Shown: positions 16,893-25,170 of the stretch, piece after piece
Layout of the letters: every line of letters starts with the position of its first letter
Numbering within the stretch: position 1 is the first letter of the stretch
Assembly (NCBI GenBank): GCA_002381865.1
Contig: DFYO01000022.1
Span: forward strand, 1-28,030
Source of the DNA: Clostridiales bacterium UBA4080
Lineage (GTDB): Bacteria; Bacillota; Clostridia; Lachnospirales; Vallitaleaceae
DNA: 28,030 bases
Reading direction: 5' to 3'
Position numbers and translations under genes: made by a program
The notes under the pieces: generated by a model
What the model was told of the DNA's origin: nothing
Database searches by the model: none
What the model saw: only the letters and a program-made list of their open reading frames with translations

Positions 16893-17972
16893 CTATTCAC
16901 CCAGCCTTTCTAATTTTTTTAGCCATTCTGCAAAGAGATAATGCGCATCCTCTGGACCCGGACCCTCTTCTGGATGAAATTGTACGGAATATGCATTTAG
17001 CTTTTCATTAGATATTCCCTCAACTGTTTGATCGTTAATATTAACATGTGTTATTTCCATATCCTTTGGAATATTATTAGCATCTACCGCATAGCCATGA
17101 TTTTGAGAAGACATATAGACCCTATTTGTTTTTATTTCAATTACAGGATGATTTGCTCCTCTATGCCCAAACTTAAGCTTATAGGTATCTGCTCCAAGTG
17201 CAAGCGCTAATATTTGATGCCCAAGGCAAATGCCCAAAATCGGAATTTTGCCAAGTAATTTTTTTGTAGTTTCTATAGGAATCACTGCATCCTTAGGATC
17301 TCCAGGTCCATTTGATAATAATAGCGCATCCACTTTGCTTTCTAGTATAATCTCAGCAGTAGTATTATGCGGAAACACAATTACGTCACATTCTAAATTA
17401 AGGAACTGTTTTACTATTCCCTTTTTTAATCCCAAGTCTAATATTCCAATTTTTTTCCCTTTTCCTTTATGAAAAAGAACCTTATCTGTAGATACACCAG
17501 CTACAATATTTTTTGGAAACACATAGCTATTTACACTTTCTACAAAGTCCTTAACCTGTTCTTGGTTTATTTCACCAGTGACTATCATACAGCGCATTGC
17601 GCCCTTAGTTCTTATTTTTTTAGTCAGCATTCTGGTATCTACACCATATACTCCAATAATATTGTTTTCCTTTAAGTACTGTTCAATTGTTTTTTCACAT
17701 TCCCAATGATTCGGTATTCCGGCAAACTCCTTAACTACAAAGCCTGATACCTGAATCTTTTCTGACTCAACATCTGAGGAATTAATGCCATAATTGCCAA
17801 TTAACGGATAGGTCATTGTAACAATCTGCCCCGCATATGAAGGGTCTGTTAATATCTCCTGATAGCCCGTCATACTGGTATTAAATACAAGCTCTCCTAA
17901 TATGGTTCCGCTTGCTCCAAAGCTTTTTCCCTCAATAACCGTGGCATCCTCTAAAATAATATTTGCCCTCAT
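16893..17972 (-). CDS. carA: Carbamoyl-phosphate synthase small (glutaminase) subunit
   Basis: 359 residues. The N-terminal CPSase_sm domain (1-135) includes FNTSMTGYQEILTDPSY. The class I glutamine amidotransferase domain (about 174-355) has the nucleophile Cys249 in GICLGHQ and the His/Glu pair in VQFHPEEGPGP. It releases ammonia from glutamine and channels it to CarB. AGGAGG lies before the ATG. It follows argD by 52 bases and is nearly contiguous with carB. Its place in an arginine operon suggests an arginine-responsive enzyme, although the cell may also use it for pyrimidines if no second copy exists. Confidence 0.97.
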   Translation of the reverse strand: MRANIILEDATVIEGKSFGASGTILGELVFNTSMTGYQEILTDPSYAGQIVTMTYPLIGNYGINSSDVESEKIQVSGFVVKEFAGIPNHWECEKTIEQYLKENNIIGVYGVDTRMLTKKIRTKGAMRCMIVTGEINQEQVKDFVESVNSYVFPKNIVAGVSTDKVLFHKGKGKKIGILDLGLKKGIVKQFLNLECDVIVFPHNTTAEIILESKVDALLLSNGPGDPKDAVIPIETTKKLLGKIPILGICLGHQILALALGADTYKLKFGHRGANHPVIEIKTNRVYMSSQNHGYAVDANNIPKDMEITHVNINDQTVEGISNEKLNAYSVQFHPEEGPGPEDAHYLFAEWLKKLERLGE

Positions 17973-18024
17973 TTAATTCCTCCTTGTCACTAATTGTTTC
18001 TATAAATTACTTAACGAAGTTAAC

Positions 18025-19212
18025 CTAAAGCAAGCTTTTGTCAAGAATATCAATAGCTTTATCTATTTCCTCTTTTGTTATTGTAAGCGGAGGAACAAAA
18101 CGTATAACATTGCTTCCTGCACCTACTAATAATAATCCGTTTTCCATACATTTTGTAAGTACTTCTATAATGGAAATACCTTCTAGTGCAATTCCTTGAA
18201 TCAATCCTGTACCTCTAATATCAACAATTACATCTTTTTTATTCATTAGCTCTGCAAGCTTATTCTTTAAATATTCACCCATTTCTTTAATATGTGCTAA
18301 TAATCCTCCCTCTAAAAGCTCTGAAAGCACTACATTTGCCGCAGTACACGCAAGCGGATTACCTCCGAAGGTTGATGCATGATCACCCGGCTCAAAGCCC
18401 ATTGCAACCTTGTCATTAGCAACAATCGCGCCAATTGGTATCCCAGCGCCCAGCCCCTTTGCAAGGGATAAAATATCAGGCTTAATATCGTATAGCTGAT
18501 ATGCAAATATCTCTCCTGTTCTTCCTATTCCAGTTTGAACCTCATCAAATATCAGCACCACATTATGCTTGTCACATAATGCTCTTAATTTAATTAAATA
18601 ATCCTTTTCAATTGATACAATTCCGCCTTCTCCCTGAATAATCTCAATTAATACCGCACAGGTCTTGTCGCTAATTGTATTTTCTATTTGTTCAATATTA
18701 TTATATTCACAATACTTAACACCTGGAAGTAATGGGCTTAAGTTTTTTTGATATTTTTCTTGTCCTGTAGCAGTAATAGTAGCAATAGTTCTTCCATGGA
18801 AGGAGTTTTTCATTGAAATTATTTCATACTTTTCCTGTCCGAATTTTTCCTTGGAATATTTTCTTGCCAGCTTAATTGCAGCTTCATTAGCCTCAGCTCC
18901 ACTATTACAAAAAAACACTTTATCTAAGCCGCTGGCTTTAATTAGCTTTTGTGCCGCTTCAATTGCTGGCTCATTATAATACAAATTGGAACAGTGTGTG
19001 AATTTATCTATCTGTGCTTTCAAGGCCTCATTTAATTTGGTATTTTTATAGCCGAGAGCATTTACAGCAATACCTGCAACAAAATCCAAATATTCCTTGC
19101 CCTCTTTATCAATTAAAGAATTACCTTTTCCTTCCTCAAATACAATTGGAAGCTGTCGATAGTTATTAATAAAAACCTCTTTGCCTGTTGCTACTAATTT
19201 TTCCATTTCCAT
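18025..19212 (-). CDS. argD: Acetylornithine aminotransferase
   Basis: 395 residues, a typical class III PLP aminotransferase. SGAEANE (104-110) binds the cofactor phosphate, IFDEVQTGIGRTG (221-233) holds the PLP-contacting Asp, and Lys252 in SLAKGLGAGIPIGA forms the Schiff base. It converts N-acetylglutamate semialdehyde plus glutamate to N-acetylornithine. Context (argB upstream, carA downstream) supports ArgD rather than ornithine or GABA aminotransferase. The start has GAGAGGTG before the ATG. The gap to argB is 33 bases. Confidence 0.95.
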   Translation of the reverse strand: MEMEKLVATGKEVFINNYRQLPIVFEEGKGNSLIDKEGKEYLDFVAGIAVNALGYKNTKLNEALKAQIDKFTHCSNLYYNEPAIEAAQKLIKASGLDKVFFCNSGAEANEAAIKLARKYSKEKFGQEKYEIISMKNSFHGRTIATITATGQEKYQKNLSPLLPGVKYCEYNNIEQIENTISDKTCAVLIEIIQGEGGIVSIEKDYLIKLRALCDKHNVVLIFDEVQTGIGRTGEIFAYQLYDIKPDILSLAKGLGAGIPIGAIVANDKVAMGFEPGDHASTFGGNPLACTAANVVLSELLEGGLLAHIKEMGEYLKNKLAELMNKKDVIVDIRGTGLIQGIALEGISIIEVLTKCMENGLLLVGAGSNVIRFVPPLTITKEEIDKAIDILDKSLL

Positions 19213-19245
19213 ACAAGCACCTCTCTTAATTAAAATCCATAAATC

Positions 19246-20130
19246 TTATTTTTTGTTTTCCATATCAAAGCTCTCACCAAACATAGTTCCTACGCCGCTT
19301 TTTGTAAATATTTCAAGCAGCATGCAATGCTCAACCCTACCATCTAAAATATGGACATTTTTTACTCCTGCATGAATTCCCTCAACACAGCATTCTACCT
19401 TTGGTATCATGCCTCCGGAGATAATTCCGTCTGAGATATATGCATCCACTTCATTAACCTTTATTCTTGATATTACAGAATTCTTGTCTTTAATATCTGT
19501 TAGTACGCCTTCAACATCTGTTAAAAACAATAGCTTTTCTGCATTTAGGGCTCCCGCAATTGCAGAAGCTGCATAATCTGCGTTAATATTATAGGTCTGT
19601 CCATTTGCATCTGTGCCTAAAGGAGCTATAACAGGTATAAAATCATTATCTAGTAAAGAATTAATAAGTGTTGTATCAACCTGATCAATTTCACCCACAA
19701 AGCCATAATCAACTGTTTGATTTTCTATCTTCGTAACCTTTAAGGTTTTTCCGTCCTTTCCGCTAATCCCAACTGCATTAATTCCATGATTTTGAATTAA
19801 TTGAACGATTCCTTTATTAATTTTACCTGATAGTACCATTTCTACCACTTCAACAGTATCTGCATCGGTAACTCTTAAACCATTAATAAACTCACTTTTT
19901 CTTCCCATTTGCTTTAAAGTATCACTTATTTCATTGCCACCGCCATGTACAACAACCGGTTTTAAACCTACAAGCTTCATCAGTACAATATCTTCAATTA
20001 CGGTTTCTTTAATTTTTTCGTCAATCATTGCACTTCCGCCATATTTAATTACAAAAACCTTGCTGTTAAATTCCTTAATATAGGGTAATGCTTCTATTAA
20101 TATTTTTGCCTTTTCAATATATCTTTCCAT
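19246..20130 (-). CDS. argB: N-acetylglutamate kinase, arginine-sensitive architecture
   Basis: 294 residues of the amino-acid kinase fold. KYGGSAM (29-35) binds ATP phosphates, VVHGGGNEIS binds N-acetylglutamate, and the C-terminal half carries ADYAASAIAGAL and FLTDVEGV. About 20 residues (MERYIEKAKILIEALPYIKEF) precede the first strand. Hexameric arginine-inhibited enzymes such as that of Thermotoga have this helix; the insensitive E. coli enzyme does not. Arginine feedback on this step is therefore likely, and fits the acetyl-recycling pathway implied by argJ. GAGGTGA precedes the ATG. Confidence 0.96.
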   Translation of the reverse strand: MERYIEKAKILIEALPYIKEFNSKVFVIKYGGSAMIDEKIKETVIEDIVLMKLVGLKPVVVHGGGNEISDTLKQMGRKSEFINGLRVTDADTVEVVEMVLSGKINKGIVQLIQNHGINAVGISGKDGKTLKVTKIENQTVDYGFVGEIDQVDTTLINSLLDNDFIPVIAPLGTDANGQTYNINADYAASAIAGALNAEKLLFLTDVEGVLTDIKDKNSVISRIKVNEVDAYISDGIISGGMIPKVECCVEGIHAGVKNVHILDGRVEHCMLLEIFTKSGVGTMFGESFDMENKK

Positions 20131-20186
20131 TTTTCACCTCATAAAATCTATTTATCTAAATAATGTTCTATTAGTATCCCTTGCGT

Positions 20187-21407
20187 TTAGGTTCTGTATT
20201 CTCCGTTAATTTTCACATATTCATAGCTCAAATCACAGCCCCATGCTGTTGCTGATGAAGTACCCTCTTGTAAAATAATGTGTACAGTTACTTCCTTTTC
20301 TTTAAGAATTTTTAGAGCAGCCTCCTCATCAAAGCTTTCAGGTAATCCATTTTCTAAGAGCTTGATTTTTCCTGCCTTGCTTTTATAAAAAAGCGTTACC
20401 TTTTTTGGATCAAAGGCTGCACCTGAATACCCCATTGCACAAAGCACTCTTCCCCAGTTGGCATCTTCTCCAAAAAAAGCGGTTTTAACAAGATTCGAGG
20501 TTATAACTGATTTTGATATCAGCTTTGCATCCTTTTCATCCTTTGCACCTTCAACAAACACCGCAATTACCTTAGTAACTCCTTCTCCATCATGTATAAT
20601 TTGTTTTGATAGAAAAACATTTACCATATTAAGGGCTTGAATAAATATCTGATAGTCCTCATTCTCACAATCAATCAATTTATTTTCGCACATTCCGTTT
20701 GCAAGAACAATATTCATATCGTTAGTGCTGGTATCTCCATCCACCGATATCATATTATAGGTATTATCCACATCAGCCTTTACTGCTTTTTTAAGCATTT
20801 CCTGGCTAATATTTACATCCGTAGTTACAAAAGATAGCATAGTAGCCATATTAGGATGAATCATTCCCGAACCTTTTGCCATTCCCCCTATTTTTGCTAT
20901 TTTGCCATCTATTTGAAACTCCACAGCTATTTCCTTGACAAAAGTATCCGTTGTCATAATTGCCTTTGCAGCCTCAAACCCCGCTTCTACAGAGGCATCT
21001 ACCTGACCTGCAACCTTGTCTATACCAGAAATTATCACTTCCATTGGCAGCTGCTTTCCAATTACCCCAGTGGAGGCCGTTAATATATTTTCACTATTAA
21101 CACCGAAGAACTCTGCTGTAAGCTCTGCCATTTTTTTGTTGTTCGCATCACCAATTTCTCCAGTACATGCATTTGCATTTCCGCTATTTACAACAACTGC
21201 TGAAATCAAGCTTCCTTTATTAAGACATTCCTTATTCCAATCCACACAAGCTGCTCTTACTAGGTTTGTTGTATAGGTTCCTGCATATACCGCAGGTTTT
21301 TTAGTATATATAATAGCCATATCTTTTCTTGATTTCTTAATTCCAACGTAATCTCCATAAGCTTCAAAACCTTTAGCTGCTGTAATTCCGCCTTCAATTT
21401 TTTTCAT
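20187..21407 (-). CDS. argJ: Bifunctional ornithine acetyltransferase / N-acetylglutamate synthase
   Basis: 406 residues from the ATG at 21407, where AAAGGG has the right spacing. Upstream in-frame starts overlap argC and lack a site. The self-cleavage motif GMIHPNMATML (181-191) is intact. Family knowledge places cleavage before Thr189, which becomes the nucleophile of the beta chain. It transfers acetyl from acetylornithine to glutamate, making ornithine and regenerating N-acetylglutamate; many such enzymes also use acetyl-CoA. No argA or argE is in the window, consistent with recycling. It lies 22 bases after argC. Confidence 0.95.
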   Translation of the reverse strand: MKKIEGGITAAKGFEAYGDYVGIKKSRKDMAIIYTKKPAVYAGTYTTNLVRAACVDWNKECLNKGSLISAVVVNSGNANACTGEIGDANNKKMAELTAEFFGVNSENILTASTGVIGKQLPMEVIISGIDKVAGQVDASVEAGFEAAKAIMTTDTFVKEIAVEFQIDGKIAKIGGMAKGSGMIHPNMATMLSFVTTDVNISQEMLKKAVKADVDNTYNMISVDGDTSTNDMNIVLANGMCENKLIDCENEDYQIFIQALNMVNVFLSKQIIHDGEGVTKVIAVFVEGAKDEKDAKLISKSVITSNLVKTAFFGEDANWGRVLCAMGYSGAAFDPKKVTLFYKSKAGKIKLLENGLPESFDEEAALKILKEKEVTVHIILQEGTSSATAWGCDLSYEYVKINGEYRT

Positions 21408-21429
21408 ATTTATCATCCCTTTCGAAATT

Positions 21430-22473
21430 CTATACCGGGAACATCGGAATATAATCAATTCCTGTTTTTTCCGGAAGATTAAATAGTATATTCATATTTT
21501 GTACTGCCTGCCCTGCTGCGCCCTTAAATACATTGTCTATTGTTCCCATTACAATAATTCTGTTTGTTCTTTTATCAATTTTAAAGTTTATATCGCAGTA
21601 ATTTGAGCCCTTAACCCATTTGGTTTCAGGATATATTCCTTCAGGCAGCAATCTAATGAATTGCTCATCCTTATAATATTTTTCAAATACCTCTCTAACT
21701 TCCTGATAGCTTGCTGATTTTTTCAAATTAGCATAAGCTGTAACCAATATTCCTCTATTCATTGGAACAAGATGAGGTGTAAAATTAATTACAATCTCCT
21801 CTCCCGCTGCAATAGAAAGCTCCTGTTCTATTTCTGGTGTATGTCTATGTGCTGCAATTTTGTAGGCCTTAATTGATTCGTTACATTCTGTATAATGTGT
21901 TCCGATATCAAGACTTCTTCCTGCACCTGATACTCCTGATTTTGCATCTACTATAATACTGCTGTTGTCAATAAGCCCTTCCTTTACTAGCGGAAACAAA
22001 CTCAATATACTACAGGTTGTATAGCATCCCGGATTTGCAATAAGCTGCTTTCCTTTAATCTCATCTCTTTTAAGCTCACATAAGCCATATACTGCCTCTT
22101 CTAAAAGCTCCGCACTCTTATGCTCGGTCTTGTACCACTCATCATAAACCTTTATATCCTTAATTCTGTAATCTGCTCCTAAATCTATTACCTTTGCATG
22201 CTTTAATAATTCTTTGCTTATATTAGCTGACGCTATTCCGTGTGGTAGTGCTATAAACAATACATCTACTTCCTTTGCCAGCTCTATCATTTCTTTTTCT
22301 ATACATTTATCTTCAACAATTTTTACAAAATTACCATAAACAGCACTAAACCTTTGATCTATATATGATCTACTAGTAATATATTTCACCTGACATTCCG
22401 GGTGCTGTACTAAAAGTCTTACCAGCTCCTGTCCTGCATACCCTGTTGCTCCAACAATTCCAACTTGTATCAT
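21430..22473 (-). CDS. argC: N-acetyl-gamma-glutamyl-phosphate reductase
   Basis: 347 residues from the ATG at 22473. The GTG nine bases upstream is part of the GAGGTGATT ribosome-binding site. The nucleotide-binding loop is GIVGATGYAGQEL (5-17). Catalytic Cys150 lies in IANPGCYTTC, and the conserved His lies in HRHTPEIEQEL. It reduces N-acetylglutamyl phosphate with NADPH to the semialdehyde. It is the first gene of the operon that runs to proA, with its own promoter at 22506-22534. Confidence 0.96.
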   Translation of the reverse strand: MIQVGIVGATGYAGQELVRLLVQHPECQVKYITSRSYIDQRFSAVYGNFVKIVEDKCIEKEMIELAKEVDVLFIALPHGIASANISKELLKHAKVIDLGADYRIKDIKVYDEWYKTEHKSAELLEEAVYGLCELKRDEIKGKQLIANPGCYTTCSILSLFPLVKEGLIDNSSIIVDAKSGVSGAGRSLDIGTHYTECNESIKAYKIAAHRHTPEIEQELSIAAGEEIVINFTPHLVPMNRGILVTAYANLKKSASYQEVREVFEKYYKDEQFIRLLPEGIYPETKWVKGSNYCDINFKIDKRTNRIIVMGTIDNVFKGAAGQAVQNMNILFNLPEKTGIDYIPMFPV

Positions 22474-22505
22474 AACAATCACCTCATATTCTTAATTATT
22501 TTATA

Positions 22506-22534
22506 ATTATACATTTTAATTAATAATAATGCAA
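22506..22534 (-). promoter_or_regulatory. Promoter of the argCJBD-carAB-proA operon, possible ArgR target
   Basis: Minus strand: TTGCAT (22534-22529), a 17-base spacer, TATAAT (22511-22506). The A/T-rich sequence around it includes TGCATTATTAT and TGTATAATTAT, which loosely resemble the half-sites of ARG boxes bound by ArgR in Firmicutes. The promoter is well supported; the operator is only a suggestion. No riboswitch-like structure is visible in the 122-base gap. Confidence 0.6.
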
Positions 22535-22595
22535 TATTATTTTTGTTCAAATAGCACTCTTTATATTCCTGATTTATTGTCAAATTATACAATAA

Positions 22596-23081
22596 TCATT
22601 CTTTAAGCATTGGTATATACGTAATTCCGTTTTTTATCAGCTCTCCCGCTACCTTTTTAAATCCAAGCTTTTCATATATCGTTACAGCATAGGGTGAGGA
22701 ATTAACCGAGATACTATCTGTATAATTTTTAAAGCCTTCCTTAAATAAAAGCTTTCCTAATCCCCTTTTTTGATATTTCTGACTAACAAAGAATAAAGAT
22801 ATATGGGATTTACCTCTTATTTCAATCACTCCTACAGGCTCATTTCTTTCCCATGCAATTATTAGCTTTGTTGTTTTATCAGATAACCTTTTGGCTATAT
22901 TTACAGGCTGTATATATTCTTCAAAATTATTAATACCCTCCGCCGAATAATCCGGTGCAATATATATATCAAATACGCCCTTAATCATATTATAAATTTT
23001 TTCAAAATCCTTTATATTATCATATATAGCTGATTGCAAATCCAGATAATATTCATTTATTACTATTGTTTGATTATTCAT
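22596..23081 (-). CDS. GNAT-family acetyltransferase of unknown substrate
   Basis: 161 residues. Motif A of the Gcn5 fold is clear: SLFFVSQKYQKRGLGKLLF (about 94-112), with the Q..RG.GK acetyl-CoA loop. PYAVTIYEKLGFKKV gives the C-terminal Tyr and GF signature. GGTGA precedes the ATG. It lies upstream of argC in the same direction but has a 122-base gap containing argC's own promoter. Short GNAT proteins can serve as N-acetylglutamate synthases. The residue pattern (FDIYIAPDYSAEGINNF) looks more like a general small-molecule or peptide acetyltransferase, so that role is not claimed. Confidence 0.85.
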   Translation of the reverse strand: MNNQTIVINEYYLDLQSAIYDNIKDFEKIYNMIKGVFDIYIAPDYSAEGINNFEEYIQPVNIAKRLSDKTTKLIIAWERNEPVGVIEIRGKSHISLFFVSQKYQKRGLGKLLFKEGFKNYTDSISVNSSPYAVTIYEKLGFKKVAGELIKNGITYIPMLKE

Positions 23082-23153
23082 TGTTTTTTCACCAGATTAA
23101 ATGCTATCTTCTTTCAATCTTCTTGTATTTTTCTTGTATTTAGCTTTCTTTAA

Positions 23154-23501
23154 TTATACAAATAAGTATATACTAGATTTATTCTTCTTACAATTCATTG
23201 TTGAAAACGGATTTGAAACGCCAAAAGGTCCTTTTATTGTATTTGTTGTTAAAAAAGTGTGAAGATTGAGTATACCTGACCACGATGAACTTCTGTTGCT
23301 CGTAGTTCTAAAATAGCAACCCTTGCTTGAAATTTCTGAATTACCAGTATCACAAACCCTTGCACCCCCTGCTAATTTATTTACATACTCACTTTTTCTG
23401 GAAATCACCATTCTAAAAACTGTTTTAGCTAGCAAGTAACCTCGCACATAATTTAACGAGCGCTTTTTCGCCCGCAAAATTTTGTCTAAATATAAATCCA
23501 T
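23154..23501 (-). other. Structured, probably non-coding block (weak 115-codon ORF), possible IS200/IS605-type end or RNA
   Basis: An ATG-initiated frame of 115 codons exists, but there is no ribosome-binding site, and the translation (Ser/Asn/Arg/Gly-rich in the middle) resembles no fold and does not look selected. On the minus strand the DNA can form several hairpins: GTTGCT/AGCAAC (outer arms 23295-23300 and 23315-23320, with TAG/CTA inside), the palindrome GAAATTTC at 23329-23336, and a CTCG/CGAG stem near 23440-23460. The order CAAGCAAGGG, stem-loop, then AGAAGTTCA recalls 3' ends of TnpB guide (omega) RNAs, but no tnpB is nearby. The gap 23082-23153 otherwise shows only an 11-base tandem repeat (TTCTTGTATTT, 23120-23141). 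Confidence 0.3.
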
Positions 23502-23554
23502 TATATTCCGTCTTAAAACCAGGAGAGATACTTGTACATAAAATTACATAAATG

Positions 23555-23591
23555 AAACAAGAGAGCCGTTGTCATAACAGCTCTCTTGTTT
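23555..23591. terminator. Bidirectional-looking terminator after the 62-residue membrane protein gene
   Basis: A perfect 12-bp inverted repeat, AAACAAGAGAGC (23555-23566) against GCTCTCTTGTTT (23580-23591), has a 13-base loop. It lies about 25 bases past the stop of the 23616-23804 gene on the minus strand. Short T-runs (TTGTTT) follow on both strands, so it may stop transcripts from either side. Confidence 0.75.
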
Positions 23592-23615
23592 GTAGAATTA
23601 TTAACTATAATTCTT

Positions 23616-23804
23616 TCAGTTTTGCTTATTGTAGTTCATATAGAAAAACAACAATCCCGTTATAATCGCTATAGACATTACAGCATACTTAACAACCAAA
23701 TATCCTGCCGATGAAGTCGAATAGTTATCAAGATAATATTGAATCCCAAAAGGTGTTAATATAATTAGCAAAGTAATAGCAATTGTAAACATCTTATTAT
23801 TCAT
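23616..23804 (-). CDS. Small membrane protein, two helices
   Basis: 62 residues with hydrophobic segments at about 5-22 and 37-56, separated by a short polar loop (YYLDNYSTSSAG), and a basic C-terminal tail (MNYNKQN). GGGGAG lies 8 bases before the ATG and a terminator follows directly, which supports a real gene. I do not recognise the family. It is 65 bases downstream of the small secreted-protein gene in the same orientation, and the two may be one unit. Confidence 0.65.
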   Translation of the reverse strand: MNNKMFTIAITLLIILTPFGIQYYLDNYSTSSAGYLVVKYAVMSIAIITGLLFFYMNYNKQN

Positions 23805-23869
23805 ATATTTTTCTCCCCTTTATCTAACAATATAATAGCCCTCTTTATAATAATATTAAAAAAAATTAG

Positions 23870-24154
23870 CTACTCATCCGAAGCATTACTCTTTGTTTTA
23901 TTTTTGCTCCTTTTGTTTTGCAAAAAAAAAATCTTTTCCGCCTTTTTTTTAGATACACCTTCATTTTTAGCAAATTCTTTTACAGCTTCCCTGAAAGTCA
24001 TTTTATCACTCACTTCAACTGCTGTGCTAGCTACATCAATTACTTGAGTTTCTTCTAGCGAAAAGTTACTTGTAGCTGCTAAAGCCGAAATGTTAATGCT
24101 CCCTACCATAGCTAACACTAACATAATTGTAATGCACTTTCTAAATAATTTCAT
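23870..24154 (-). CDS. Small secreted protein with a T10 tract near the 3' end
   Basis: 94 residues. The signal peptide (1-27) has basic residues, a hydrophobic core and an ALAA cleavage site. The mature part is short, with an acidic N-terminal half (SLEETQVIDVAS) and a helix-like segment (MTFREAVKEFAKNEGVSKKKAEKIF), then a Lys/Asn/Ser-rich tail. The tail follows a run of ten T (coding strand, complement of 23922-23931), and slippage there would replace the last 20 or so residues. GGGAG precedes the ATG, and a good promoter lies at 24193-24221. Function unknown: a secreted peptide precursor or a truncated repeat-type exoprotein are both possible. Confidence 0.65.
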   Translation of the reverse strand: MKLFRKCITIMLVLAMVGSINISALAATSNFSLEETQVIDVASTAVEVSDKMTFREAVKEFAKNEGVSKKKAEKIFFLQNKRSKNKTKSNASDE

Positions 24155-24192
24155 TATTATTTTCTCCCTATTAGTAATTTTTTTATATATTA

Positions 24193-24221
24193 ATTATGTG
24201 AAATTATCCCTATAATTTCAA
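24193..24221 (-). promoter_or_regulatory. SigmaA-type promoter of the small secreted-protein gene
   Basis: Minus strand: TTGAAA (24221-24216), a 17-base spacer, then CATAAT (24198-24193), about 40 bases before the ATG at 24154. It probably also serves the 23616-23804 gene downstream. Confidence 0.6.
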
Positions 24222-24390
24222 TGCTTAAAACAATTTTATACACTTAGATTCTTTGCCTTCATTGAAAAAATTTTAGTATCTCAACCATCGGGATTATACT
24301 TGCCGTTATCCTCACCGCCACTGCGAATTCAACTGTGTTAACATGTTCAAATTCAATACAATAAATACTCATACTGCATCAAAATATAAA

Positions 24391-24579
24391 TTAACTTTTG
24401 CTCTCTACTAATCTTAGAATAAAAACAAAAATAATAGGAATATAAAAGCCCAACAGCACAAAAACAGCAAGACGCCACCCAAAATTCAAAATTTCGAACA
24501 CTTTACTTAAATAAACAATAAAAAAAATTGCTATTGCAAAGCATATGCGAATAAAATTTTCGTTTTTTGAAAACTTCAT
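24391..24579 (-). CDS. Small hydrophobic protein, two helices, weak start
   Basis: 62 residues, with membrane segments at about 10-30 and 34-57 and charged ends (MKFSKNEN, RLVESKS). This is the same size and topology as the 23616-23804 product, without evident sequence identity. The ribosome-binding site is poor: GGTGA is about 20 bases upstream. It may be weakly translated, start differently or be a relic. No function recognised. Confidence 0.45.
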   Translation of the reverse strand: MKFSKNENFIRICFAIAIFFIVYLSKVFEILNFGWRLAVFVLLGFYIPIIFVFILRLVESKS

Positions 24580-24659
24580 ATTTACATATATTTTTTATTC
24601 ACCAATACCTCTCTCCCATTTAAACAAAACGCGGTTTTGAAGGTTCTTCCAAATGAAAC

Positions 24660-24953
24660 CTATCCAACGACTTCTATAAAGGACGTATTAATTGGCAAAC
24701 ACAAATAGTCCCAAAGAAGTCCTTTTTCAATAATTTTATGATTCTTATTCTCATTTTTCACGTTTTCTACATAATCACTAATTTCTAACATAAGCTTTTT
24801 CTTTATATAATTTTTGTGAATAATACAAGGTTCTTTGTCATTGAAAAATTCAATGCTTTTTTTAATAATTATAGTTTCATTTATCGGTAGTTGAAAAACA
24901 GTATAGCTTGCAAGTTCTTTGCCTAACTCATCTTTCAAAATATACCTTTGCAT
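24660..24953 (-). CDS. Small soluble protein of unknown function, last of a coupled three-gene unit
   Basis: 97 residues from the ATG at 24953. AGGAGG lies 7 bases before it and overlaps the stop codon of the preceding (frameshifted) gene. A longer frame to 25049 runs through that gene in another phase and is a shadow. No signal peptide or membrane segment is seen. The protein looks like a compact alpha/beta domain, with DKEPCIIHKNYIKKKL in the middle and an Ile/Val-rich C-terminus. Not recognised. Its position after two small membrane proteins suggests a cytoplasmic partner or an immunity-type role, which is inference only. Confidence 0.65.
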   Translation of the reverse strand: MQRYILKDELGKELASYTVFQLPINETIIIKKSIEFFNDKEPCIIHKNYIKKKLMLEISDYVENVKNENKNHKIIEKGLLWDYLCLPINTSFIEVVG

Positions 24954-24964
24954 ATGTGTGCCTC

Positions 24965-25170
24965 CTACATAAATAAAATTAACGCAAGTATAACAACCAA
25001 AAATCCTACATTGATAATCTTTATCATTGGCAAGTGTTTCCGTACCCATTCAGATAATGTAAATATATCTTTTCCTTTAAAAAGAATAAACATAACAATA
25101 ATTAAGGGGATTATAAGTGCAAAATTATATAAAACTAGGTATAAAATGACTTTTATGCTTAATAAACCAC
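24965..25170 (-). pseudogene. Frameshifted small membrane protein gene (about 67 codons)
   Basis: GTG at 25170-25168 overlaps the previous stop (TAGTG) and has AAGGAG six bases upstream, but reads GTG GTT TAT TAA. One missing base in TTTATTAAG would restore a clean frame running to the TAG at 24967-24965. That frame contains two hydrophobic helices (LYNFALIIPLIIVMFILF and INVGFLVVILALILF) around a charged loop (KGKDIFTLSEWVRKHLP). The layout resembles the C-terminal helix pair of DsbD/CcdA-like or related transporters, but identity is not certain. No acceptable start exists in the long frame itself. Either a recent frameshift or a sequencing error is likely; programmed frameshifting is less likely. 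Confidence 0.6.

Noticed and set aside
23120..23141. Tandem TTCTTGTATTT repeat considered as a CRISPR or operator array.
   Set aside because: Two adjacent 11-base copies in A/T-rich DNA with no spacers; most likely slippage.
24259..24372. A 37-codon minus-strand ORF starting MSIYCIEFEH in the gap before the small secreted-protein gene.
   Set aside because: No ribosome-binding site and no recognisable features; the length is expected by chance in this gap.
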